Under the pieces are notes generated by a model, which saw only the letters and a list, made by a program, of their open reading frames with translations, was not told the DNA's origin and ran no database searches. Shown one piece after another: positions 10,695-20,730 of a stretch of 64,000 nucleotides of DNA (position 1 is the first letter of the stretch; each line of letters opens with the position of its first letter). The DNA lies in assembly GCA_020091685.1 (NCBI GenBank), contig CM034597.1:32020801-32084800 (forward strand), read 5' to 3'. Source of the DNA: Lutjanus erythropterus (taxonomy: Eukaryota; Chordata; Actinopteri; Lutjaniformes; Lutjanidae). Made by a program: the position numbers and the translations under genes.

Positions 10695-10945
10695 GCAGTG
10701 ATGTAGTCATTTTAATGCCAGAGTTCGCCCCCTGATGTGCAAATCCTCCCCCAAAACAAGTTCCCCCTCATTACTACTGTATTTCTGCAGCAGCACCATC
10801 ACTGCATCCTGAGCTAAGTGACGTCTAAGACGTTTGTGATTGGTTTAAAGAAATGCAAACAAAGCAGCGTCTTTTTTTCCCCAGATAGCAGAATTCGTAT
10901 GCATAGACCCAGACCTTTCTCCTGCACTAAGGACTGTGGAAAGAG
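10695..10945 (+). repeat. Dispersed element, pair member with 63.6 kb
   Basis: TTGTGATTGGTTTAAAGAAA followed by TGCAAACAAAGCAG, then a poly-T/C run and CAGCAGAAT-like sequence, matches the reverse complement of 63570-63650. A CTGCA(A/G)..(T/C)A block upstream is also partly shared. It resembles an abundant percomorph non-autonomous repeat (recalled, not searched). No coding capacity. Confidence 0.6.
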
Positions 10946-11801
10946 AATGTTTTTAATGGACTAATCAGGGAAAATGCATGCGGTGACGTGCTTACTTTGT
11001 AGTGTCATGACAAAATACACACAATCTTACACAGCTGTGTGGTGTATTATTATGCAATAACAAGAATGCAAGTAAATAAAAAGCCTAGGTAAAACACTGA
11101 TCAGTATATAATAGATAAGATTTAAAAGGACATTAAATGATGATTAAAGTCAACATAAGAAAGAATAATACTCTGCTATGTTAAACAGTTTGCAGACTTA
11201 CATGAAAACTGTTAAGTTTTGAAATTGCTCTTAAATTGTTATATTCAGACCAGCTGATACAGCTGTGCAGCTTGTCATCAGCAACTGACATCGCTTCAGA
11301 CATCTCTTTCTCATTTCCTCGCTGGGTGGAGCTAAGATGCAAGGAGAAGAAGCGAGTAAAGAAGACGAGGAGACAAATGAAAAGCATTGCATCTTTTCAG
11401 GATAAAAATATATATCGGTCTCCAGATTTTTCTCATAGTTCATGTTACAGGAGTTTCACAAAATTGCAAACCCTCACAATCTAACACATTTTAAAGACAT
11501 TTAAAGAAATGAGGGATCACAAATCATAGAGGAGCTGAAGGGGTGATCGTTGGTGTTGGTCCAATTCTTCCATTCTGGTGGGAAAAATGAGGCCAGTGTC
11601 AATCTGGCATCAACTCACCATCATTTGTCACTGTTGGTCACCAGCTGCCAATCACTTCGGTTGAAAATGATTGACAGGAGCAGAATAGCAAGTTCAAAAT
11701 GTCCCTTTAACATGAGCCCAACTAGAGGCCAATGTGTATGGACTGCAGGTCAGCTGACATGTGAAAACGTAAACACTCTCCTGAAAAAAGTGTCTCTCTG
11801 T

Positions 11802-11803
<2 letters not shown>
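10946..11803. other. Unassigned noncoding stretch
   Basis: No gene recognised. The part from 11520 to 11711 ends in GTCCCTTTAA, an end typical of several fish inverted-repeat elements, but I found no matching left end. Confidence 0.4.

Positions 11804-11839
<36 letters not shown>
11804..11839. repeat. (CA)n microsatellite
   Basis: Pure CA run of about 36 bases. Confidence 0.96.
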
Positions 11840-11841
<2 letters not shown>

Positions 11842-11985
11842 CAGGGGATGCTGGGTGTAAAATTGTCCCATGAGTTCAGTGTTTGCCATGTGATAGATGG
11901 TGTGAAGCTCCACACAGGCGTGTCACAGACAGACGTGGGCAATCCTGCAGCTCACATCGGTCTGATGAATCACATGTATCATGAG

Positions 11986-12024
11986 ACACACACACCCACA
12001 CACACACACACACACGCACGCACA
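11986..12024. repeat. (AC)n microsatellite, interrupted
   Basis: AC run with CC and GC interruptions, about 39 bases. Confidence 0.93.
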
Positions 12025-12324
12025 CTGTAGACATCAGAGTTTATGGATCAGAAATCTGGTTTGGGAAGGCCGAAGGCTCATTAGACAGCCAACACATCAC
12101 GCACTCGTCTTCTGGATCCAAGGTCATCACACCTGTTCTTCTTGACTCTATACCTTCCTCATATGCACGCTTTCTTTGTTTTTACAGTCAAACCATTGAT
12201 TTATATTGTCCCAGCAAAAGGTCCTCTATTTGTCCGTCTGTCTTTCTGGTGTTTTCACTATGTCCCTCATGTCCTATCTGGGTTTTCTACATCTCATTGT
12301 GGTCTACTCTCACAAAGTTTTCTT

Positions 12325-13185
12325 GGGTTGCACCAACTGGTCTTTACTAAGCCTGGTCCTAACTGCTAAGTCGGCATTTAGAATGGACTTAACATTGGTT
12401 GCACTAGCCAGACTTAAGCCTGGTCTTAACTATGCCCAGTCTTACGATGCACATTCATGTGAATGCCCACAAGGCTATGCAGACCTCACACTGTGCATTG
12501 CTAGGATACACTGTCAACAACATTCTGCTGTCTTGCCGATTGGTAGCTAATCATTTGTAATTTGTGGCAAAATTATGGAGGATTTAAGACAAATACAAGG
12601 CAATTTCACCTCACATTAAGGTAAGAAAATAACTAGAGCTGTACAGGCAGCATAAAAAAAACGAGCAGTCCAACATAATACCAAATAAGAAGCAGTCGAT
12701 TTTGAGAGAAACAGCAAAAGACATAAATTGTTGTTAAAAAAAACAGATTTCAGATTTGCTCTAGTAACTACAAAATCCCTTAAAATTGTAATTTTTGTGA
12801 AATGCTGTCTTTTTGACATTTTTTTCATTTATTTGGGCCTTCTCATTAATTCTGTAAATGGTGTTTAATTGTTATGTTTGATGTTATGGCTGACTGAATA
12901 TAATTCATTTCCCACCTCCGCTGCTTTCATTTTCCACACAGTTCTGTCTCTTTCTGTCTAACACGTCTCTTTGAGTGTTCATGGCACAGGTATCTGTGAC
13001 TAGAGGCTGTATATCTGTATTGACCAGGGTAGATTTTGACTTCAGACCTGCTCCTGAAGATTTACACTTAGCAAGAAGAAGGCTTAAGCCTAGATGGTGC
13101 ACCCAGCATAACTATTAGGTTGGACTTAAAATGCCAAGTTAAAACCAACTTACCTTACCAGGCATAAATCCTCTTGGTGCAACTG
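12325..13185. mobile_element. Non-autonomous DNA element with nested inverted ends
   Basis: The left end GGGTTGCACCAACTGG (12325) and the right end CTCTTGGTGCAACTGG (13171-13186) are inverted repeats around GTTGCACCAA. A second inverted pair lies inside. At 12397 GGTTGCACTAGCCAGACTTA precedes AGCCTGGTCTTAA, and at 13080-13103 GGCTTAAGCCTAGATGGTGC is followed by ACCC. Each end therefore carries two copies of the GGTTGCAC unit, 72-82 bases apart. The interior is AT-rich, and a 70-codon minus-strand open frame has no transposase features. Superfamily is not assigned. It could be one element with duplicated ends or one copy inside another. Confidence 0.65.
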
Positions 13186-13189
13186 GCCA

Positions 13190-14560
13190 CTCGTGTCTTA
13201 TCAAGGACTTCTACTGTCTCAAAAATACTTTCTAGCATCCAATTTTCTCTCTATTCACAGCCTTCCACTTTTTTCATGGCTTTCCACTGTCATCCTAATG
13301 AAGTCTTTTACTCTCAAATAGACACATACACAGACAGCTGCAGATACCACAGCTGCACAGCATTTCTGTTTATACTACTTTGTGAAGTCTGCTTGAAGGA
13401 CACATTCCACACACGTACAGTGGTCTATGGGATTGGTGTAGTGGACAAGTCCGCACAATCACAACAAACTGGAGGTACGCAGATGTCCACAGAGCCTGCA
13501 TGTGTATACAAAACGGTTCAATTGACCGTTCTCTAAGCCGTTCTCTGACCCTAAATTCTCTTAACTAAAACGATGACTATCTCTGGCAGATTTCATAATA
13601 GTAGCTAGCTATTGTAAGCTAAGGCTAATGCTTAAACTCCTTTAATTAGCTAGGAAGTCCATCTCTAGATGACTTTTTAATGTCGCTATTTGACACTTTT
13701 GAGAGCAAGATTCTTGTGAAAGGCTATTAAACATATAACGATACTCAGTGGCTACGTCTTATGTAAACATTAAAGACTAAAGGCTGAAGCTACATCACAC
13801 CCGGATGGTAAAATATGTGTACGTATGTGATAGACAACAGATATACAGTCATCAAATCTGCAGAATTCACACCTACTGTAAGTAAACAGACGTACAGTAG
13901 GTGTGTTGTGTACATGCTGCATGCGGTGTAAAATGGCATAGTCCCATGCACACCAATTAAATATGGAGAGAAATGAAAAGCTCGGCAGGCCTGCAGTGTT
14001 ACAGTTGCCGATCTCTGATTGGATAGTTGCTGTTTGGACGAGGGTCTTAGCGAAGAGTCATTTAATGAGTTCATAAGGCTTTTTATTAGCTTTTCTTTAG
14101 TGTGTCACTATTAATTTCAGTGTTTATAGGAATCATTTTGAATGTCATAGCTGCATTAATTCATGTTTGGAAATGTTGATATGGTTAACCTTTACAAGTC
14201 ATTCAGAAAATTATTAGCAAACACATTTGTTGAATGTAAGAACAGTTTTGAGAATAATACAAAGCCAGCACTCCACAAACACCCTGAGATACACCTCCGT
14301 CTTGGGGATTGCTTTGTTTCATGAAGAATGAAGAGCCAGCTGTGACAAACAAACATGAAACAACAAGAACAAAAGCACGGAGAGAGGAGCAGCAAGGCTA
14401 ACGCACAACTGTCGACAGATGAAAAGGAAGTTTGGGAAGGGAAATGAAGGGAGACACAGAGGGACGGACACGAGGAGGGCCACCACTGTCATAACTGACA
14501 CAGATGTTAACAAGTCCCAGTGCATAATGCAACATATGGGCCTCCTGCACCTCTGTTCAT
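13190..14560. other. Unassigned noncoding stretch
   Basis: No gene or recognised repeat. Open frames (up to 120 codons at 13174-13536) have no domain and no coding-like start context. Confidence 0.4.
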
Positions 14561-14561
14561 G

Positions 14562-14620
14562 TACACACACACACGCACACATGCTTTTACACATGAGCAC
14601 ACACACGTACACACACACAT
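14562..14620. repeat. Interrupted (AC)n microsatellite
   Basis: AC-rich stretch broken by GC, TGCTTTT and GAGC segments. Confidence 0.88.
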
Positions 14621-14952
14621 AATTTCGAGTGAATGTTCATGTGCAGAAAATGTATTCCCTCCTCAACGTCTTTGTTTGGAGCTTTATGTAGTGAAAGCCA
14701 TAACTCACTCTGATCAGATGACAGCCACGGAGACGGCAAGATTGAAAACAAGGAAGCGAGATATGGGAGGGAAGAGCGCAGACTTTAAATTAGGTCGCTA
14801 CTATTTTCTTAGCTTCCCTCTCATGTGCGTGTCTGAAGTTGCTGTACAGTAGTGTTGATTTCCCCAGGGCTGGCTCAATATGCTGCTTTTATTGTTATGG
14901 CCTATTAAACCCCTATGATAGAAGGGCAGAGCTCAGGGTGGCATCTGCTTAC

Positions 14953-14983
14953 CACACACACAGACACACACACACACACACAA
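14953..14983. repeat. (AC)n microsatellite
   Basis: AC run with one AGAC interruption, about 30 bases. Confidence 0.93.
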
Positions 14984-15465
14984 CACGCTGATCTCATGCC
15001 CCAGGTGCATTGTGGGGCTAAGTTAACCAAGGCGGCCATTTGATGCGGAGCAAATAACGTTCTCTAAAAAGGTCAGAGCAATTTAAGAGTCTTTTTATTG
15101 TTTCCTGTGATGGCCCACAGCTGTGGCAGGCAGCCTTTATGCAGCTTTTATGTGCTGCGAAGGTGAACCTGGTGCTGTGTATGCAGCATGTTGGACACAT
15201 ACACACAATCAGGAGAACTAGATTAAGGCTCTTTAACTGACAGTCTGCTAAGGTCATTTGACTGCTGCACTCATGAGGGATGGATGATGGATTTTAACTG
15301 GCATGTTAGCCATGCCTATTGGAAAGCCCCAGTATGTACATGTACACAACAATATTTATATTTAAAAAGGTAGAAGATGTTCCAAATCAAAGAAAATAAT
15401 TAATGAGGTAGAGCTGTGTATTATACTTATACTTACAATGACCTAAATGTGTTTACTAGTAATGT
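14984..15465. other. Unassigned noncoding stretch
   Basis: No gene or recognised repeat. The sequence is GC-balanced at 15000-15250 and then AT-rich. Confidence 0.4.
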
Positions 15466-15469
15466 TAAT

Positions 15470-15617
15470 GAGGTACATAGACAGTCAGTGTATTACCTAC
15501 AGAAGATTGCAGTCAGCACACCTCCCAGTTTGGAGAAGCAGAGAGGAGAGTTAGCATGGAAGAAAATCAACGAACTGCTGTGGACAGGGTCAGCAGCAGA
15601 GTGGATTTAGCCACGTA
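15470..15617 (+). repeat. Dispersed repeat (CAGTGTATTACCTACAG family)
   Basis: AGTCAGTGTATTACCTACAG followed by a CAGTTTGGAGAAGCAGA block and CTGTGGACAGGGTCAGCAGC reappears at 55384-55480 (same strand) and, reversed, at 58657-58780. It abuts the inverted-repeat element at 15618 with no visible gap, so one may have inserted at the edge of the other. No coding capacity. Confidence 0.65.
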
Positions 15618-16177
15618 AAGGGATAGTTCACCCAAAGATAAAAATTCAGTCATTAACAATTATCTACTCACCCTCATGCTGATTAAAGGTTGAACAAAAC
15701 ACTGCAGTGTTGCAGAATCATGGAAAAAAAAAAACCAACCAAATAAACCCCATAAAATGCCCCCATACTGCTCGTCTGGCGTAATCCAAGTCTCCTAAAG
15801 TCCCAGCATGCTGTTCACTTGCATGCACACACCGTCACGCCACACATACCCAGTTCAGACTGTGCGCACTTGGATGTGAAAGTGGCTGCAAACTAAGGAT
15901 TTACAGTGAAGATTCAGGCTTAAAACATGGTGTTAATGACATCTTTCATGTCAATGGGGCTTTAGGAGACTTGGATTACTCCCTACGAGCAGTATGGAGG
16001 AATTTTATGTTTTCTTTCATTATTTTACACTTACACAATTTGGTAGATTCTGCAACTGTTTTCCTGTGAAAATCCAGCAGTGTTTTGGAGACTAAAAAAA
16101 AATTAACCTGACCTTCAATTGGCATGGAGGTGAGTAGATAATGAATGAATTTTCATTTTTGTGTGAATTATCTCTTC
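15618..16177. mobile_element. Long inverted-repeat element, relative of the 1.45 kb copy
   Basis: The left end GGGATAGTTCACCCAAAGAT precedes AATTCAGTCATTAAC and TATCTACTCACC. The right end (16130-16177) is its reverse complement, with GGTGAGTAGATAATGAATGA and GTGTGAATTATCTCTTC. An internal inverted pair, GTAATCCAAGTCTCCTAAAG (15781) and TTAGGAGACTTGGATTACTC (15961-15981), extends the hairpin. At about 560 bp it is more than twice the size of the 1451-1680 copy. There is no transposase, so it is non-autonomous. Confidence 0.8.
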
Positions 16178-16249
16178 ATTAAGAAAAGGTCCATATTTAG
16201 AATACTTTTTTGTGTGACTCTGTGTTTTAATAGGGCAGTTCGGATTCAC

Positions 16250-16280
16250 CAAAGTCACACAGTAACACAAACAAACTAGC
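16250..16280. repeat. Short shared repeat string with 57.77 kb
   Basis: CAAAGTCACACAGTAACACA followed by AACAAACTA matches 57772-57801 with three differences. This is probably the end of a dispersed family. Class unknown. Confidence 0.45.
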
Positions 16281-16294
16281 GGCAATGGAAAAGT

Positions 16295-16725
16295 AGAACT
16301 CTTGTAGAGGCAGCAGTAGAAAACCTTAACAGGACAGAAGAAAGGTGAAAGCCTTTCTGGGGTTGTAGTTAGATTTGTGGAAGACTGTAGAAGGTCAAAA
16401 TGGACAATATAAGGCACAGATGGGAGGGAAAAAGTCTTGCAAGGACGCTAGAAATTCATGATTTGGCTACAGAAAGCCTTGTGTTAACAGCAGAAGAGTC
16501 TTGTAAGGAGACATAAAGCCACATTGTGACAGCTTTGTACTGACATTCAATGGCTTAGTACAAAGCCTCATGAAAAGCCTGGTAAACACAGTAAATAGTC
16601 ATGTAAGGACAGTAGAAAGACTTGTGCAAACAAACACAAACAATGATGGGACAGAAGGAAACCTTGTGAGGAGTCTAGAAATATATTATAGGGTTGCAGA
16701 AAGGAGGCCAGTAAAAAGCCTAGAA
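16295..16725. repeat. Degenerate tandem repeat (GTCTTGTAAGGACAGTAGAAA type)
   Basis: Diverged copies of a block recur at about 16433 (GTCTTGCAAGGACGCTAGAA), 16498 (GTCTTGTAAGGAGACATAAA), 16598 (GTCATGTAAGGACAGTAGAA) and 16661 (CCTTGTGAGGAGTCTAGAAA). Similar words occur back to 16295, and spacing is irregular (about 60-100 bases). This is an old minisatellite-like array with no coding content. Confidence 0.6.
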
Positions 16726-16869
16726 AAGTGAGCATCCAGTCTGGTCTCACAAAATGGCATGTGAATAACAAGCCAACGTCTTTAGTCATTTTGTGTGTCA
16801 TCACAACACCTTTTTTTGATTTTCACGTCATTTTATGCTATTTAGTCTCTGATTTATGCAGAGGTGGTG

Positions 16870-17541
16870 TGTCATTTTCTCCACATGCACGGCGTTAAAA
16901 ACTAGATTCGTTATATAGAGGATACTACATGGCCTCAGGAACACTTTGGAAAACCGTTGTCAGTAAACACAGTTTGTCGCTGCATCTACAAATGCAAGTT
17001 AAGACTCTACCGTGCAAAGAGAAAGACATATATCAACAACATCCAGAAAGGCTGCAGACTTCTCTGGGCCCGAGCTCATCTGAGATGGACTGACACAAAG
17101 TGGAAAAGTGTGCTGTGGTCTGACGGGTCCACATTTTCAGAAATCATGAACGCCGTGTCCTCCGGGCTGAAGAGGAAAAGGACCATCCAGATTGTTACCA
17201 GTGCTGACTTCAAAAGACAGCATCTGTGATGGAATGGTGGGATGTTAGTGCCCATGGCATTATGGGTAACTGTCACATCTGTGAAGGCCGCATTAACACT
17301 GAAAGGTATGTACAGGTTTTGGAGCAACATATGCTGCCATCCAGATGACGTCTTGTTCAGGGACACTGTCGAGACACGTTCTGCATGTGTTACAACACTG
17401 TGGCTTCATAGTAAAAAAGAGTTTGAACATTTAACATCTTTTCTTTGTACCGTATTTTGGAATCGTTTTAGCAAATCATTGCATTCTGTATTTATTTACA
17501 TTTTATACAAGGTCCCAACTTTTGTGGCATTGGGGTCGTAG
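16870..17541 (+). mobile_element. Decayed Tc1-type DNA transposon, internally deleted
   Basis: A 91-codon frame from 16957 translates to a Tc1-like transposase middle region: a VNTVCRCIYKCKLRLYRAK segment, then LLWARAHLRWTDTKWKSVLW and SDGSTF. The latter resembles the conserved W.SDES.F block around the second catalytic Asp region. The coding homology continues after 17229 in other frames (CEGRINTERYVQVLEQHMLPS can be read at about 17280-17345), so frameshifts are present. After 17400 the sequence jumps to what looks like the 3' terminal region (CAAATCATTGCATTCTGTAT, ending GGTCCCAACTTTTGTGGCAT), leaving out the C-terminal DDE part. The copy is non-functional. I recall close relatives in many fish genomes. 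Confidence 0.8.
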
Positions 17542-17577
17542 AGTCATCTGAAAATTAGAATCATTGTGTTTTCTTTC

Positions 17578-17742
17578 CATGTTGCACCACCACACCGCAC
17601 TGGCTCTAGATATGGCCTTGCATCTTTTTTGCAAGTTTCATGACCACTGTAGGTTCTCCTGTAGTTTAGGCTGAGGCAGCGTGTTTGCAATCTACAAGCT
17701 CACTGCTAGATGCCACTAAATCCTACATATTGGTCCTTTAAT
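17578..17742. repeat. Dispersed repeat end (CTAGATGCCACTAAATCCTA family)
   Basis: CTCACTGCTAGATGCCACTA followed by AATCCTACATATTGGTCCTTTAA resembles the terminus of a very common teleost repeat (recalled). The upstream boundary is uncertain. Confidence 0.5.
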
Positions 17743-18560
17743 TGTTTACTAATGTGCTTAACCAAATGACAACTGACTGTTTCACAACTTGAAAAGAAAG
17801 AAGATCACATGATGACGACTGTTGTTACCCTGGTTAAAACTCAGAATTTGCGCTGGACCAAATGTTAAATGACACGCAATATGCTTGTAATGCATCAATG
17901 TGACACAAAATGTCCACAGAAATGTCGCGCTATTTACACGCCGTCCCATTACATCATATCGGTGCTTCCCAAAAAAGTATTTGACTATTCCCAAAATGAC
18001 TCATATGAGTGTGTTCACGTCAGTCTCAATCCCTCTGTGTGATGTTTGACTGCAGAAAAGCTAAGAATAACAATGGAGGGGGCTGCTGTGTTTGCCACTA
18101 CATGACAGATGGCTGCTTAAGTGGGGAAGCTCTGGATTAAAATTTGGAAACACCCCACTCATGTCTTACACTGTTGGTTATGTAAAACACAGAGACTGCT
18201 GGAGTAAAAGTCTGTTCAGACAGGAAGTCCTATTCTCTGTGGTTACGTAAAAGACCAGCAGCAGCAGTTTATGTGAGGTGAACTGTCCTGCGTGTCTTCC
18301 GTCCAAATGAACCCATCAAGTCTACATAATTAAACCCCGAGTGGAGATTCAGTGTTTGCTCCTTTGAATTTCACTTGGGAATTGTACTCATACTGCATAT
18401 ATGTGCATTCATGCATGCATTACTCTCTACAGACCTACCAGCCTCCACTTCTTGATGCAGATTACATGCTTCCATAAAGACAGACACCCTCAGTTACTAG
18501 AGGTCAGGTCACTGCATATTCAGGGTGTCTGCTGATCTTTGTTATTATCATTTATTCATA
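17743..18560. other. Unassigned noncoding stretch
   Basis: No gene or recognised repeat. Confidence 0.4.
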
Positions 18561-18656
18561 TTTTAATATACATGTGCCTATGTGTCTATATATACATATA
18601 TGTGTGTATATATATATGCACACATATATGTGTGTGTATACATATGTACATATATT
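18561..18656. repeat. Alternating AT/GT-rich simple repeat
   Basis: A nearly continuous alternating purine-pyrimidine tract of TATATA, CACATATATG and TGTGTGTATA words. Such tracts can adopt unusual DNA forms. Confidence 0.75.
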
Positions 18657-19610
18657 CTTTTCTTTTTTTAGATTTTCTTTACATTTTAATTTGAGTTTCT
18701 GTATTTGTGAAACCGTACTAGAGCTGAGAAAGGTGATTTAAAAAAATGTGACGGCAAGTGGGGAAACACTATTGCACACAGTGAGTGGGCTGTATAACCA
18801 GGACAAAAACGTGGAAGTTAGAAAAGTTTTTTGGCTTAAGTGCCAGGCAAGCAACTCTCACTGGACTGAATGGGCGCCATCTTTGCACACTACATCTAGT
18901 TCATTATAATACATCTATGGCTAACGCACTTAGCCTGTGTTAGCTAGCTATGTGAATATGGAAAGAGCAAGCATGCAATCCAAAGTACATTTAACCAGCA
19001 ACCAGAACAAATATGCAAAAGCATATTTGTTACTGACAAAATCAATGTGAGACATCTGCTATGAAACTCTAAGGACATCCTTGTGGTGATTTTATGTAAC
19101 TCATTTTTTTCTTGATGCATCCTCAAATGAAAATTTAAGGGAAACATTAAATCAGCCTGGTATTTCCTCGAGATAACAACATAAATAAAACTAGCTTTGT
19201 TCTGTCAAGATAACTTGTGATCTTGAGATTACAGCATTAATAAAACAATGGCAAGCATGGCCATTCTCAGCTTCCACATGTTTGACTCCCTTCTGCTTTT
19301 TTCTTTTTCCTTTGTTGTATCATGCAGATAAATTTAAATGAACTATGCCTAATTTCTAGGTTGCTCCAAACTCAGCTGTGTTTCCCCATGAATAAAGATG
19401 TGATGTAAGGGATGATGGCAGAGACAGCTTGACAACTTTGTTCCAACTCGATGCATTTTTAATGCAGAGATCTCTGTGTTGAGTCTGTACATAAAGAAGA
19501 AGATCAATCCATCACACATAAAGGAGAAGATTGGGTAAAGGAGGCATAATTGTGGCTCATGTGAACGGACAAAGGCTGAAAGGGATTTGATGTATGTGAT
19601 GTAATTCAAA
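18657..19610. other. Unassigned noncoding stretch
   Basis: No gene recognised. Minus-strand open frames of 67-86 codons have no domain character. Confidence 0.4.
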
Positions 19611-19614
19611 GCGT

Positions 19615-19790
19615 ATCAGTGAGAGAACGGCCGGCTGGACTCGAGCGGCTGTCAGCGACGTGTCGACCAGCTCGTCTCACCAAGGAGAGCCAATGAGAGG
19701 GGAGAGAGCGAGGGTACGGCTGAACAAAGAGGGGATGAGATTAACGAGCTCCTGCTGCGAGGAGATAAAACAGAGTGGATGGTTGAATGT
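19615..19790. promoter_or_regulatory. Candidate conserved noncoding block
   Basis: A CpG-retaining, low-repeat patch (GAACGGCCGGCTGGACTCGA, GCGACGTGTCGACCAGCTCG) with GATTAACGAGCTCC and GAGATAAAAC words, set in AT-rich sequence. It could equally be a decayed repeat, because CAGCTCGTCTCAC resembles a string in the 7.6 kb repeat. Confidence 0.25.
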
Positions 19791-19904
19791 GAGAATGTGT
19801 ATCTTTAAATGAACATATACTGTACACATTAGCCTCAGTTTGTACCTCTCATGTAATCACAGCTTTTCTTTTCATCACCTCTGCCAATGAGGATGTGTTG
19901 TCGG

Positions 19905-20060
19905 TTCTGTTTGTTTGTTTGTTTGTTTGTTTGTCAGCAGGATTACAGAAAAACTGCTGGCCCGATTTTTATGAAACTTGCTGGAGGGGTGTAACATGAG
20001 CAAAAGAAAAACCTGTGAAATTTTGGAGTGGATCCAGACCACAGGGCGGATACACAATTT
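19905..20060 (+). repeat. Dispersed repeat with (GTTT)n head
   Basis: GTTT repeated from 19908 to 19936 is followed by GTCAGCAGGATTACAGAAAA, ACTGCTGGCCCGATTTTTAT, GAAACTTGCTGGAGG and AGTGGATCCAGACCACAGGG. This layout is a recurrent animal repeat that I recall, with variable class assignments. Confidence in the repeat is high and in its class low. Confidence 0.7.
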
Positions 20061-20585
20061 ATTAACTCTAACCTGTCGTAATTGAAGTAAACGATCTGCT
20101 GTGACTAAACAAATAACACAGCAGCCTCCTCAAATCACATCTCTGTAGAAACAAATGCACCAGGTATGTAAGAAATATGCAATTATTTTTACCAGCCACC
20201 AGCCAAAATAACCCTATTTAAATACAAATAGATGCTCAGAAACACTTTGGAAGACCATCAGTAAACACAGTACATCTGCACCACAGTTCTGATCTGTCCT
20301 CCACATGGCTGCAAGCCCACCAGCAGCGTTTCAGAATCGTTTCAGCAGCGGACTGTTGTGCCCACCTGATTATGTTTACATGCTCAGATTTTGTTTATTA
20401 GGTCCTCCTTCCTTGGTCTTTGTGCTTCTACCATGGATAAGCAGGATAAGTGGTTAAATAGTTTTTTTTCTGTCTGTCTTTATGATCATGAGTCTGCAAG
20501 GGGTCTTTTATTTTGAAAATTAACCAGATTCTCTCTGCCTTTTCTGTGTCTGACTTCCTGCCTGTTCGATCTGCTCTGTGCTAAC
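20061..20585. other. Unassigned stretch with a Tc1-like scrap
   Basis: 20233-20272 (AGAAACACTTTGGAAGACCA then TCAGTAAACACAG) matches the start of the decayed transposon near 16938-16972, so it is a tiny relic of the same family. The rest is unassigned. Confidence 0.45.
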
Positions 20586-20589
20586 TAAT

Positions 20590-20730
20590 GGAGCATCCGT
20601 CAAAAATAGACTTGGCGCATATTTGAAGCGGAGAGCCGCTTCTGGAATGCACTGCGGCGCCTCCGGTGGAATCACAAGCATTTCTTCCACAGTGCGGCCG
20701 TAACACGATGCAGCCATGCCTGGTTGAAAT
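20590..20730. repeat. Possible dispersed repeat, weak pair with 38.5 kb
   Basis: TCCGGTGGAATCAC, GCGGCCGTAACACGATGCAG and CCATGCCTGGTTGAAAT resemble GCCCGGTGGAATCAAG and CACAGCCGTAACGTGACACA at 38560-38605. The CpG content is higher than in the surroundings. The similarity is partial. Confidence 0.35.
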
